From Weizmannia acidilactici (lineage in GTDB: Bacteria; Bacillota; Bacilli; Bacillales; Bacillaceae_C), in contig NZ_BKZP01000031.1 of the NCBI RefSeq assembly GCF_008974185.1, positions 1 through 37,625 on the forward strand: a stretch of 37,625 bases of DNA, read 5' to 3'. The notes beneath the pieces were generated by a model, which was given only the letters and a program-made list of their open reading frames with translations, was not told the DNA's origin and did not search any database. This document shows, piece after piece, positions 24,134 through 32,903 of the stretch; position 1 is the first letter of the stretch, and the number at the start of each line of letters is the position of its first letter. Position numbers and translations under genes: made by a program.

Positions 24134-24916
24134 ATGCTGCCTTCTTTATTCATCGCGCACGGCGCCCCATTATTGGCGATTGAAAAAAACGAATACACCC
24201 AGTACCTGCAAGAACTTGCACAAACATTGCCACGCCCGAAAGCCATCGTCATTTTTTCTGCACATTGGGCATCTTATGAACAAAAGGTCAGTGAAGTTGA
24301 ACAATATTCCACCATCTATGATTTTTATGGTTTTCCGGATGCATTGTATGAAATCCAGTACCCCGCTAAGGGCGAGTTAGGGGTTGCAAAGGAAATCGAG
24401 AAATTATTAGCGGAAAGCGGCATTTCCTACAGGGTGGAAAATGAACGTGGTTTGGACCATGGCGCATGGGTGGTTCTGCACCTCATGTATCCGGACGCAA
24501 ATATCCCGGTTGTAGCAATGTCCGTCAACCCGGAAATCCTGCCGCAACAGGCTTACCAGATCGGAAAGGCGCTGTCCGCCCTAAAAGAAAAAGATATATT
24601 GATCATTACGAGCGGCGGCACAGTCCATAATTTGAGAATGGCCAATATGGCTTCGGACGAAAATGCCGCAGACGATTGGGCGGTCGATTTTGATAAGTGG
24701 CTGGAAAAACATCTGAAAGCATGGGATACGGAGTCCCTTTTCAACTATGACACCCTCGCCCCATTGGCGGAGCTCGCTGTCCCGCCATACGGAGCAGAAC
24801 ATTTCCTCCCAATATTTTACGCCATGGGGGCAGGCGACGCCCGGAAAAAAGCCGTGCTTTTGCACCGAAGCTACCGATACGACAATTTAAGCCATTGTGT
24901 TTGGCGGTTTGAGTAA
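24134..24916 (+). CDS. LigB/DODA-type extradiol ring-cleavage dioxygenase
   Basis: This 260-residue metalloenzyme belongs to the class III extradiol dioxygenase family, related to 4,5-DOPA dioxygenase (YgiD). Histidines expected to bind iron or zinc are visible in LFIAHGAP (residue 9), IFSAHWAS, and GTVHNLRMAN. The catalytic region contains GLDHGAWVVLHLMYP. Length matches the family. A longer frame begins at 23834, but the ATG at 24134 follows CAGGAGTGAAAAAC and starts the conserved MLPSLFIAHGAP. It is 30 bases upstream of the truncated glutathione peroxidase gene and probably co-transcribed with it. The natural substrate is unknown; bacterial members are often annotated as DOPA dioxygenase without test. 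Confidence 0.88.
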   Translation: MLPSLFIAHGAPLLAIEKNEYTQYLQELAQTLPRPKAIVIFSAHWASYEQKVSEVEQYSTIYDFYGFPDALYEIQYPAKGELGVAKEIEKLLAESGISYRVENERGLDHGAWVVLHLMYPDANIPVVAMSVNPEILPQQAYQIGKALSALKEKDILIITSGGTVHNLRMANMASDENAADDWAVDFDKWLEKHLKAWDTESLFNYDTLAPLAELAVPPYGAEHFLPIFYAMGAGDARKKAVLLHRSYRYDNLSHCVWRFE

Positions 24917-24946
24917 GGCAAATGACTATTGATGGGAGACTTGCAC

Positions 24947-25072
24947 ATGTCCATTTATGATTATCCTTTTGAGAGATTAACTGGAAACAAAGAAGAATCG
25001 CTGTCGAATTATAAAAACCAGGTTTTGCTTATTGTCAACACTGCAAGCAAATGTGTTTTTACGCCGCAGTAC
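24947..25072 (+). pseudogene. glutathione peroxidase gene, truncated after 42 codons
   Basis: MSIYDYPFERLTGNKEESLSNYKNQVLLIVNTASKCVFTPQY is the N terminus of a BsaA/GPx-type thiol peroxidase. The peroxidatic cysteine is in NTASKC, with Val where the family has Gly (SKCGFTPQ). The ATG follows GGGAGACTTGCAC. Homology ends at the Tyr codon (25070-25072), and the frame then runs into antisense of the DUF2357 gene. Full-length members have about 160 residues, so roughly three quarters is missing. The 3' part is not elsewhere in the window. Confidence 0.85.
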
Positions 25073-25073
25073 G

Positions 25074-26703
25074 TACATAGGCGCCAAATGCCGTCCTTTC
25101 ATATGGTCCGCCGTTTGCCGCCACAATCGAATCCCGGTAACGGTGCATCGTGTTAATGTCTTCTTCCATTGGGCCCGGCGTTTTGTAACGCGTCCCGTAG
25201 TAGCTGCCTTCCTGCGCGTAATCAATCCGGTACTTGGCATCAAAAATGTAATTGAACGTGTAGTCCTTGCCCTTCTTTTGGATTTGCAGCATCGTGTCCG
25301 GCTTTTGCGAAATCGTCGGCAAATCCCCCTCATACTTCTGATACGTTAAAATGATCTGCTCCACTGTAACCGGATGTTCATACACTCTTTCTGCCTGGCG
25401 ATTCGTTTCCAAATTCACAAACAGTCCATCCCGATTCACTTGGACAACGTTTTGGCTGATCAACTTATATTTGCGGCTAAGCATCTGCCCCAGCTTAAGA
25501 AAGGTCCAATATTCATACAGTGTCGCTACATCTTTCACAGACATTTGATAGATTTTCCCATGCAACATCAGTCCTTTTGAGACGTTGAGAAAAATTTGTA
25601 AGGCATCCCGGTATCCCGGCGCCATCTGCATGACCAAACTCATCACCGAGTGGTCGAGCTTTCCGATCCCAAGCCAAAAAGCATTTCTCAATTTGGTCAT
25701 GTTGTCAATTCTTTCAAGCAAATCCGGATCCGGCTCTCCCCTCCACTTTTTATTTTCTACTAAAATCGCATTCTCTAAGTCTATCAATTTATGCGTCAGC
25801 CGCTCCATCATCCACTTCACATAGCGGTTTTCAATCGTGTCATACGTGAGTGTTTTCTTGATCCGAAGCCCTTTTGTCGGCATGACGACTTTATGGCCAA
25901 GTGAAATGTCACGAGCCACTTCAACAAACACTTGCGGATGCTTCCGCAAATTGTTTCGTACGGCTGCATCAATTTTTGTTAATTGATAGCCTCTTGCCCT
26001 TTCGTAAGTTTTTTGCAACTGGTGATGGGGCTGGCGTTCAATCCGTGAAACTGCCTGGATAAACTGCTGAAAATGCTTGCTGATCAAACGAAAGTATTCG
26101 GTCTTAGAACCGTCAAGCTTTAGCCTAGCACTGAGATAGGTTTTTCGTATAAAATGAAAGGCCAAGTTGTAAATCTCATCGCTCACTTATTCTAAAAGCT
26201 TCAAGTAATCTTTCTTATAATCCAGCTTCACTGGAAAAATTTCGAGCATCACTTCGAGCAGTTTCTCATCACCGGAGCGAATTTCAAAAGTCGTGTACCC
26301 CCACTTCATTTTGAAATTGCAGATTTCCCATTAAAATGGTTTGGCTTCCGATTTTGACTGGCGAAATAGCTTGTCTCAACAGCGGATGCTCATGATAAAA
26401 AGATAACGCAAGTAAAGTTTTCGGTACAATGATAACTTGATAAATACCATTTTCGAAAAAAATCGGCCGCACTTCGAGGCTAGGCGTGAGCTTTTGTACA
26501 ACAAGATCAAACACTTGAATGTCCTGCACTTCCTTCCCTTGAACGAAAAACCGCATCGTATCATGGAAATCCATTTTCCAATATTGCTTCAGCCCTTCAA
26601 ATCGTTCATGATACGGCTTCTCTTTGATCACAAGCGAAAAATCGCAAGTTTCGATTTTGACCAATTCGACATCATCACGAGATCCAGAAGGAAGTGAAGC
26701 CAT
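25074..26703 (-). pseudogene. DUF2357/McrC-like nuclease gene: frameshift, nonsense and lost 3' end
   Basis: This is the partner of the McrB-like gene. The N-terminal half (start ATG 26703, GAGGAGG upstream, overlapping mcrB) reads to NEVGV. An extra base in the G5 run (26298-26302) shifts the frame, since NEVGYTTFEIRSGDEKLLEV is expected. TAA at 26189-26187 then replaces a codon in LLE-VSDEIYNLAFHF. The C-terminal half has a PD-(D/E)XK-type nuclease core, KPDTMLQIQ...FNYIFDAKYR. The protein ends abnormally at ERTAFGAYV, where related proteins, as I recall, continue with a conserved tail. That end is the junction with the truncated peroxidase gene. Not functional as written. Confidence 0.85.
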
Positions 26704-28750
26704 CTTCTTCAAGCCTCCTCAGCATCTCAACAACTTTTTCCGCACTCATGCGATACTTTGCATTTTCGATGTCTTCTTCCGATGGTTCATCATATTGTTT
26801 ATTTGTAAAAATGGTAAAAAGGGATTTCAGCATCCGATCGAATCTTGAATCACTCCCTGCAATCCGTGGCAAGATTTTTTGCAAAATGCAGTGATCCAAC
26901 GCTTCATTAAATTCCATTAAATGGTCTTCTTCGTTATACGCCAAGTAAAAACAAATCTCATCCCGCACACGGTAACCGACTTGTGCATTGGTTAGTTGCA
27001 ATGCCTTGTTGATTTTGACTAAAACTTGGGTCGCATCTTCTACCATTTGACGATGTACTTGAAAAACATCTTTCAAATATAAATATTTGGATTGCAACCG
27101 ATCTTGTGTGATTGGAATGGGCTCCACCGTTTCGAGTGCATCCAGGAAGCTGAAATGGTCTAACTCCACCCGATTAATCTCGATCGTATTCGCGCGGTCT
27201 AACACTTTTTTACTGAACGGATGGGTCGTTTCATCCATATTGACCGTGCCAATAATGTAGAGATTAATTGGCAGCGTCAGGTTCAATCCTTCATCTTTTG
27301 GAAATAGATTGGAAGAAATGTTCTCTCCCGCTTCCCATCTTCGACTTTCCACCACACTCAAAATATCACTGAAATAATACTCCACCCGCGCCAAGTTCAT
27401 TTCATCTAGTAGCACGAAATACGGCAAGGTCGGATACTCCTCAGCTCTTTTGATCACTTTCGTTAACGGCCCCTCTATAAACTCTCCCTTGATATCCGTG
27501 TAACCAAGCAAGCCCGAACCATCATTCCAATCCGGCCGAATCGGAATTAACGTAAATTGCCCATTTTGTTCTGTTGCACCAAGACTTTCCGCAAACCATT
27601 GCCATTTTTGTTTTTCCTGTTCCGGAATACCGGAAAGAATAACAAAAGGCTTCGTCCTAAGCGAGAGATAAAGGTTAGCAACTTCGGTTTTGGTGTAGAA
27701 GAAGCCTTTGCTTGTGATATAGTGATGAATGTGGATGATGAGGTCGTTGTCGGGTATGTACATTTTAGGAGACTCCTTTATATCCGGCGCTTCTTGAGAA
27801 GGCGAATATGGGCTGATCATTTTATTTACTTCATTTGGAAATCGATCCTCGAACAAATCAAATAATTGATAAACAAAATGATCTGATAAATTGAAAAAGT
27901 ATCCTTGATTCAAATCCCCTTTTACATTAAAAGGTCCTCTTTCTTCGATCCGCCACTCAAGCGGAATTTCATCTTTTTGAATCGCTGGAACAAAATCAAA
28001 ATAGTTAAGACCAAGTAAGTAACCATCTTCTTGCCATTCCGTGCTTTTAATTCCAGAAGGTTTCGGCGCTTCAATAGCTTCTTTGGTTACAATTCCAACA
28101 GACTTAACCTCTTTTTCTGAGTAACAAAAAACAATATCTCCCTCATGCGCTTCTAGCAATCTGATATGGTGATGCATGATGGTATCTCTTTGGGATTTTT
28201 GTGGCACCCAAAGGAACGATCCCTCTTTTTCTTCGTGATGTGTTTTCCCTTGATTCACCCACCAAAAAGAAGGTTTGGGTTTCTTTTGGTCATGGGTTTG
28301 AAAAATCACCTGATAAACAAATGGCTTGTTGGTTTGGTAAAAATCGATATATTCCGCCAATTCATCCGGCACTTGAATCGGCTTTTTCTCTGTATCACTC
28401 CGGTTTTTTCTTAAAAACTGATAAGAAGTTTTAAAGGTTTGTCTTAATAAATCTTGTAATGCTTTATTTTCATCATAGCGCAATTGTAAGGATGATGTAG
28501 ACGCATCATTTCTTGGACGATTCACCAAATGCGCTTGATAGGTCTGTCCATTAATTAGCAAATGAATCGGTACCCTTTCCCCAACCTTCAATGACTGATT
28601 GCCATTTGCCTTATCGAAATCTTCCCAAAAATCATATGGAATTTGGGTACCAATCCTAAAAATAGACCAGTCTACTTTCTTCCTGCCAATTAGATCTTTA
28701 TATTCAGGTTTTGACCAGCTACGGGTTTGTTTGAACAATTCTGTCACCAA
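26675..28750 (-). CDS. McrB-like EVE-domain AAA+ NTPase with a scrambled Walker A
   Basis: This 691-residue McrB-family motor is from a modification-dependent restriction pair. Residues 1-110 are an N-terminal domain of uncertain type. Residues 160-300 look like an EVE/YTH-class modified-base reader (SFWWVNQGKT...GDIVFCY). The rest is the AAA+ domain with Walker B PYFVLLDEMNLARVE (445-452) and NLYIIGTVNMDE. The Walker A should follow FVILSG (371-374) but reads GIPEQEKQKWQWFAES. In the alternative frame the same bases read ISGTGKTKMA, the normal P-loop, so two compensating indels have scrambled it. The start is TTG/GTG at 28750-28745, weakly supported and directly after a TAG, so the N terminus may also be damaged. 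Confidence 0.85.
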   Translation of the reverse strand: MVTELFKQTRSWSKPEYKDLIGRKKVDWSIFRIGTQIPYDFWEDFDKANGNQSLKVGERVPIHLLINGQTYQAHLVNRPRNDASTSSLQLRYDENKALQDLLRQTFKTSYQFLRKNRSDTEKKPIQVPDELAEYIDFYQTNKPFVYQVIFQTHDQKKPKPSFWWVNQGKTHHEEKEGSFLWVPQKSQRDTIMHHHIRLLEAHEGDIVFCYSEKEVKSVGIVTKEAIEAPKPSGIKSTEWQEDGYLLGLNYFDFVPAIQKDEIPLEWRIEERGPFNVKGDLNQGYFFNLSDHFVYQLFDLFEDRFPNEVNKMISPYSPSQEAPDIKESPKMYIPDNDLIIHIHHYITSKGFFYTKTEVANLYLSLRTKPFVILSGIPEQEKQKWQWFAESLGATEQNGQFTLIPIRPDWNDGSGLLGYTDIKGEFIEGPLTKVIKRAEEYPTLPYFVLLDEMNLARVEYYFSDILSVVESRRWEAGENISSNLFPKDEGLNLTLPINLYIIGTVNMDETTHPFSKKVLDRANTIEINRVELDHFSFLDALETVEPIPITQDRLQSKYLYLKDVFQVHRQMVEDATQVLVKINKALQLTNAQVGYRVRDEICFYLAYNEEDHLMEFNEALDHCILQKILPRIAGSDSRFDRMLKSLFTIFTNKQYDEPSEEDIENAKYRMSAEKVVEMLRRLEEDGFTSFWIS

Positions 28751-28780
28751 CTATAAAAGTATTCGAGTTTTACATAATTT

Positions 28781-29698
28781 TCACTCTGCGTCAAAATAAT
28801 CGGAATCAATACTTTTAACAATATACTCGGCTTTCTTATATACCCCAATATTATAATCAATCATTAACTCTGCTAAAGTTTTTCCATCAATTAAAACGAT
28901 TCGTTTTTCAATCCTTTTAACATACTCCTTAGCTTCTTCCGTGAATCTTGAAGTTGTGATTAATACACCCTTCCGAGCTCGATTACCTTCAAAACTCCCA
29001 GTAAATGCTTGTACAATTGGTCTTCCAACTGGTCCTTCCCATCTCTTTGCTTGAATATATACAACATCTAGACCCAATCGATCTTCCTTAATAATGCCAT
29101 CAATCCCATCATCTCCACTTTTACCTATCGCTTGTCCTGCATCATCGTAGGTACCGCCATATCCCATTGCTAGCAGTAAATCGATCACTAACTTTTCAAA
29201 GAAAGTTGGCGAACAACTCTTTACGGTTTGTAAAAGTTCTTATATAAGACCTTTTCTTACATCCTGATAACTTTTGTATAGGTTTTCTTCAGGGGAAAGA
29301 TTTGTTTCAATCGACCTGGGCAATGAGTAATCATCTTCATTCTGGCTGCTGCTGTTATCAGTTCCATGAAATTCTTGAAACTCTTTATAACGTTCCAAAT
29401 AATTTACATCTATTTTATCAGGATGCTCATTTAAAACATCTATGCCACGCTGTGTTATATAAAACTTTCCTCGTCCAGCGCTTTCTAACAAACCCGCTTT
29501 TTTCAAATATGTTTGAGCCCAACTTATTCTATTTTTATATTTTATTGGTCCACTCGGTAATAACTCCTCTCTTTCCTCATCTGTTAATTCAAAAAGATTA
29601 GCGAGCTTTTCGTATATTTCCTTTAGTGTATGTTCTTTTTCATCTCCTAAAATCCGTAAAAATGGTAACATAAATGTCTGATAGTCCGGTATCGTCAT
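28781..29698 (-). pseudogene. mrr: Mrr-type restriction endonuclease with one nonsense codon
   Basis: Mrr enzymes cut modified DNA. Reading from ATG 29698 (TAGGAGAGTTGAAAA upstream) gives an N-terminal winged-helix Mrr_N domain (MTIPDYQTFMLPFLRILGD...ISWAQTYLKKAGLLE..KFYITQRG). After TAA at 29242-29240 the same frame continues without shift as ELLQTVKSCSPTFFEKLVIDLLLAMGYGG and the Mrr catalytic domain, with DDGIDGIIKEDRLGLDVVYIQAKRW carrying the PD-(D/E)XK-type Asp and Gln-x-Lys residues. Total length is 305 codons, the normal size. A single C-to-T change (CAA to TAA) would explain it. Either a truncated DNA-binding half is made, or the stop is read through. Confidence 0.88.
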
Positions 29699-29900
29699 TT
29701 TTCAACTCTCCTATAAGACTTTTCCAGATTGAAAAGAGATATTCTTATGGAATATTTCATTCCCTTAAACCTTTTCAATACATGTACCCTGACCATGACA
29801 CGATAAGCTAATCAATGTAAAAAATATTACACACCTAAAATTGAATCTATTGGTGTTTAAAACAACAAAATATATTACTGTCAATTTTTAAATTGATAGA

Positions 29901-29937
29901 AGGCTAATCATAGACAATTATAGCTTTTGATTAGCCT
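29901..29937 (-). terminator. terminator of the type III R-M operon
   Basis: AGGCTAATCA (29901-29910) and TGATTAGCCT (29928-29937) form a perfect 10-base-pair stem with a 17-base loop, 9 bases after the res stop. On the minus strand it is followed by a moderately T-rich tail. The rest of 29699-29900 is A/T-rich with no gene; it should contain the mrr promoter. Confidence 0.6.
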
Positions 29938-29945
29938 AAAACCAT

Positions 29946-32900
29946 TTATTTCCCTGAAACTCTCAAAAGAAATTCACTGACATCATTCTCTGGTCCTTCA
30001 AAGCGAACATCCGTATCAATTGCTTCAAAATGCTTGCGGGCAAACTCGATTTTTGCCAGCTCAGTCGGGCGTAAGAATTCTTCAATATCCGTTCCTTTCG
30101 TTTCCAATACGAAATACAATTTTTCTTCTCCATCTTTGTTGATGACGGCAGCCCAGTCCGGATTATAGCTGCCAATTGGTGTGTCGATTTTAAACCAATC
30201 CGGCAATTTTACATACACTTTAACATGTTCATCGGATTCAAACCGTTTTGCAAATCTTGCTTCAATATCCGAGTCATAAATGACATGGTCATATGGGGAT
30301 TTCGTACTTTCAACTGCGTTATCATTTAAATAAGCCAGCAGTTCTTCGTTTTGAAAAAGCTCTACTGCATAGTAGTCATCATCCATCTTGTAATATTTAA
30401 TTCCGTCACGAAGGATCAGCTTCATCTCTTTTTGGATGATTTTCGTGATCTCCTCAATAAACTTTTGTGGGTTGTTTTGAAAATCTCCCAGTCGTTTGCA
30501 CCCAGTCAATATCCGTACTATTGTTTTTCGTGTTAAGTTTGTACGGTTTTGCAGTTCCGTAATGACATCCGGCAGGGGCTGCTGTACTGTGACATAATTT
30601 TCAAATCCCTCTCCGACAACCACCGTTTGCAAACCGGTCACCCTATCTATGGATGAAATGGCGTCTTTTCGACTAATGATCCGGATTTTATCAATTTTTT
30701 TCATTTTTTGTATGCTTCTGATTGAATTTTGAATCAATTCTTTGCTATCAAAATCAATAGAATAAACGGTTTTGTATTTGATTTTATCCCACAGTTCAAG
30801 AAATGCTTCGCTGTTGATAACCTCTTTATTTAATTTTACATGTTTCTTATTGCTTGCATCCCGTATCGGCAAACTTTCGGTTATGCGTTTTAATTCTTTT
30901 AAAATCACCGGCTGCCAAGGTTTGAATGCTTCCGGGATATTGATTTGATAATTGGCAAGCTCTTCTTTTAATGTGGATGTTGCTTTGTCTTTGTCATTGA
31001 TGTAATCATGGGATTTTAAATATGCATAAAGCTCCTCGGATCGTTCGTAACCTAAAGGTACCGGTTCCTCTGTTTCTGCCTCTTCATACACTAGGCCTGC
31101 AAAAGCGTGTTTTTCAATTTTCCCAAATGTTACAGATGTTTCTTCTTCCAATTCAGACTGCAACTTCGCAACAAATTCTTCATAAGATTCATTGGCCATA
31201 ACCGTTAATGTGTTCACATTGTAATCGGAAACCCGCTCGCCATTTTGGTTAACCGCCAGGCGAAGGCCGCGGCCAATCTCCTGTCTTCTACTTACATATG
31301 TGCCGCCCGAATCTTTCAGTGTACAAATTTGAAAGACGTTTGGATTGTCCCAGCCTTCCCGTAAAGCAGAGTGGGAGAATATGAAGCGAAGCGGTTCATC
31401 AAAGCTAAGCAAGCGTTCTTTATCCTTCATGATCAGACTGTATACATCCGTATCTGCCTGCGTATTCCCTTTTGTATCTTTTAATTTTCCTTTTTTATCC
31501 TGAGCAAAGTAGCCGTTATGGATTTTTTCCACGTCGATATCTACATCAATGTCATTAAACAACGTGCGGTATTTTGGCTTCTGAATTAATTTCCGATATT
31601 CTTCTTCAAACATGACCGCATACTTGCCTTTTACCGGATTCCCATCTTTGTCGTAGTCCCGATAATTGGCCACTTTATCGATGAAAAACAGACTTAATAC
31701 CTTAATGCCCCGAGGATTCAAACGCAGTTCTTTATCCAAATGTTCTTCGATCGTTTTATGAATTTGATATCGTTTGATCGTGTCATCATCGATTTCGCCA
31801 AGGGCTTCACCAATTTTCAAAATATTCCCGTTTACTTCTATTGATTCGTTACCTTCTGCCCAATCGATCTGCTCAATACGGTAGTTCCGGTAGATATCCC
31901 GCTCACCGGAAATATCATACAGATCATCCCCATACTTCACCGTTTTTGCTGTACGCTTTACTTTTCCGTTCTTATTCACATCTAATTCGACTTTGGCTTT
32001 GCGTTCTCTTACTTCAAGCAATTTAATGTACGGTACATTAAAAGACGGTTCCGAACGAATCGACATTACTTCAATTTTTTTAACGAGTTTTTCATTATAC
32101 GCATCGACAGCATCGAGACGATAAATCATATTATATTTATCTACATGTGTTGCCGAATAGCGCAAGGTGCACATAGGTTGCAGCGATTCAATGGCCTCTT
32201 TTGATTTCGGTGTCGTGTCTACACTTTGCGGCTCATCAATGATTACAATCGGGTTTGTCTGTTGAATAAATTCAATTGGGCGATAGCCATTCAGGCGGTC
32301 ATTAGGACGATGAATAACATTGGCTTTATCTTCTTTTTTTGGATCCTCAAAACTTTTGCGGAATGCATCGATGTTAATGATCATCACCTGAATCGCAGTT
32401 GCCGTGGCGAAACTGCGTACGCGGTCAAGTTTTTCCGAGTCGTAAATAAAATATTCAAGTGGCTGTCGGTCATACAGTTCATGAAAATGCTGCTCCGTCA
32501 TTTGCAGAGATTTATAAACGCCCTCACGGATGGCAACCGATGGAACGACAACCACAAATTTTGTAAACCCATATTTTTTGTTTAACTCATAAATGGTTCG
32601 TAAATAAACATATGTTTTACCCGTCCCTGTTTCCATTTCAATTGTAAAATTCATTCCATCTAAAGTTTCACTCTTTGGAAGGCCGTTTCTCATTTGCACT
32701 TGCTGAACATTTTTTAAAACTTCATCAGCTGTTAAGTCAAGCCGGTTGCCAATTCCTAAATCCGTTTGAATCATGCCGGCATCTTCACCATAAAAGACGG
32801 TAAAATTAGACTGACGGACCGGCTGGCCATTAAAAATTTGGACAACAGAATCAATCGCACGAAGTTGGTAAGCAAGGTCGGATTGAAATTGAAGCTTCAT
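29946..32900 (-). CDS. res: type III restriction endonuclease subunit Res
   Basis: This 984-residue ATP-dependent helicase-nuclease forms the type III enzyme with Mod. It has SF2 motor motifs: Walker A MNFTIEMETGTGKTYVY (TGTGKT at 91-96), DEPQ box (222-225), and the late motif SALREGWDNPNVFQICTLK with YVSRRQEIGRGLRLAVNQ (motif VI). The C-terminal PD-(D/E)XK nuclease is YNPDWAAVIN...YFVLETKGT (about 914-937). All motifs are intact and the frame is unbroken. The ATG lies 3 bases after the mod stop, with AAGGAGTG inside the end of mod, so translation is coupled. It cuts DNA only with Mod and ATP. Confidence 0.95.
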   Translation of the reverse strand: MKLQFQSDLAYQLRAIDSVVQIFNGQPVRQSNFTVFYGEDAGMIQTDLGIGNRLDLTADEVLKNVQQVQMRNGLPKSETLDGMNFTIEMETGTGKTYVYLRTIYELNKKYGFTKFVVVVPSVAIREGVYKSLQMTEQHFHELYDRQPLEYFIYDSEKLDRVRSFATATAIQVMIINIDAFRKSFEDPKKEDKANVIHRPNDRLNGYRPIEFIQQTNPIVIIDEPQSVDTTPKSKEAIESLQPMCTLRYSATHVDKYNMIYRLDAVDAYNEKLVKKIEVMSIRSEPSFNVPYIKLLEVRERKAKVELDVNKNGKVKRTAKTVKYGDDLYDISGERDIYRNYRIEQIDWAEGNESIEVNGNILKIGEALGEIDDDTIKRYQIHKTIEEHLDKELRLNPRGIKVLSLFFIDKVANYRDYDKDGNPVKGKYAVMFEEEYRKLIQKPKYRTLFNDIDVDIDVEKIHNGYFAQDKKGKLKDTKGNTQADTDVYSLIMKDKERLLSFDEPLRFIFSHSALREGWDNPNVFQICTLKDSGGTYVSRRQEIGRGLRLAVNQNGERVSDYNVNTLTVMANESYEEFVAKLQSELEEETSVTFGKIEKHAFAGLVYEEAETEEPVPLGYERSEELYAYLKSHDYINDKDKATSTLKEELANYQINIPEAFKPWQPVILKELKRITESLPIRDASNKKHVKLNKEVINSEAFLELWDKIKYKTVYSIDFDSKELIQNSIRSIQKMKKIDKIRIISRKDAISSIDRVTGLQTVVVGEGFENYVTVQQPLPDVITELQNRTNLTRKTIVRILTGCKRLGDFQNNPQKFIEEITKIIQKEMKLILRDGIKYYKMDDDYYAVELFQNEELLAYLNDNAVESTKSPYDHVIYDSDIEARFAKRFESDEHVKVYVKLPDWFKIDTPIGSYNPDWAAVINKDGEEKLYFVLETKGTDIEEFLRPTELAKIEFARKHFEAIDTDVRFEGPENDVSEFLLRVSGK

Positions 32901-32903
32901 CCT

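Noticed and set aside
29761-29945. Possible CRISPR or other repeat array in the A/T-rich spacer before res.
   Set aside because: No regularly spaced repeat occurs; the only structure is the single terminator hairpin.
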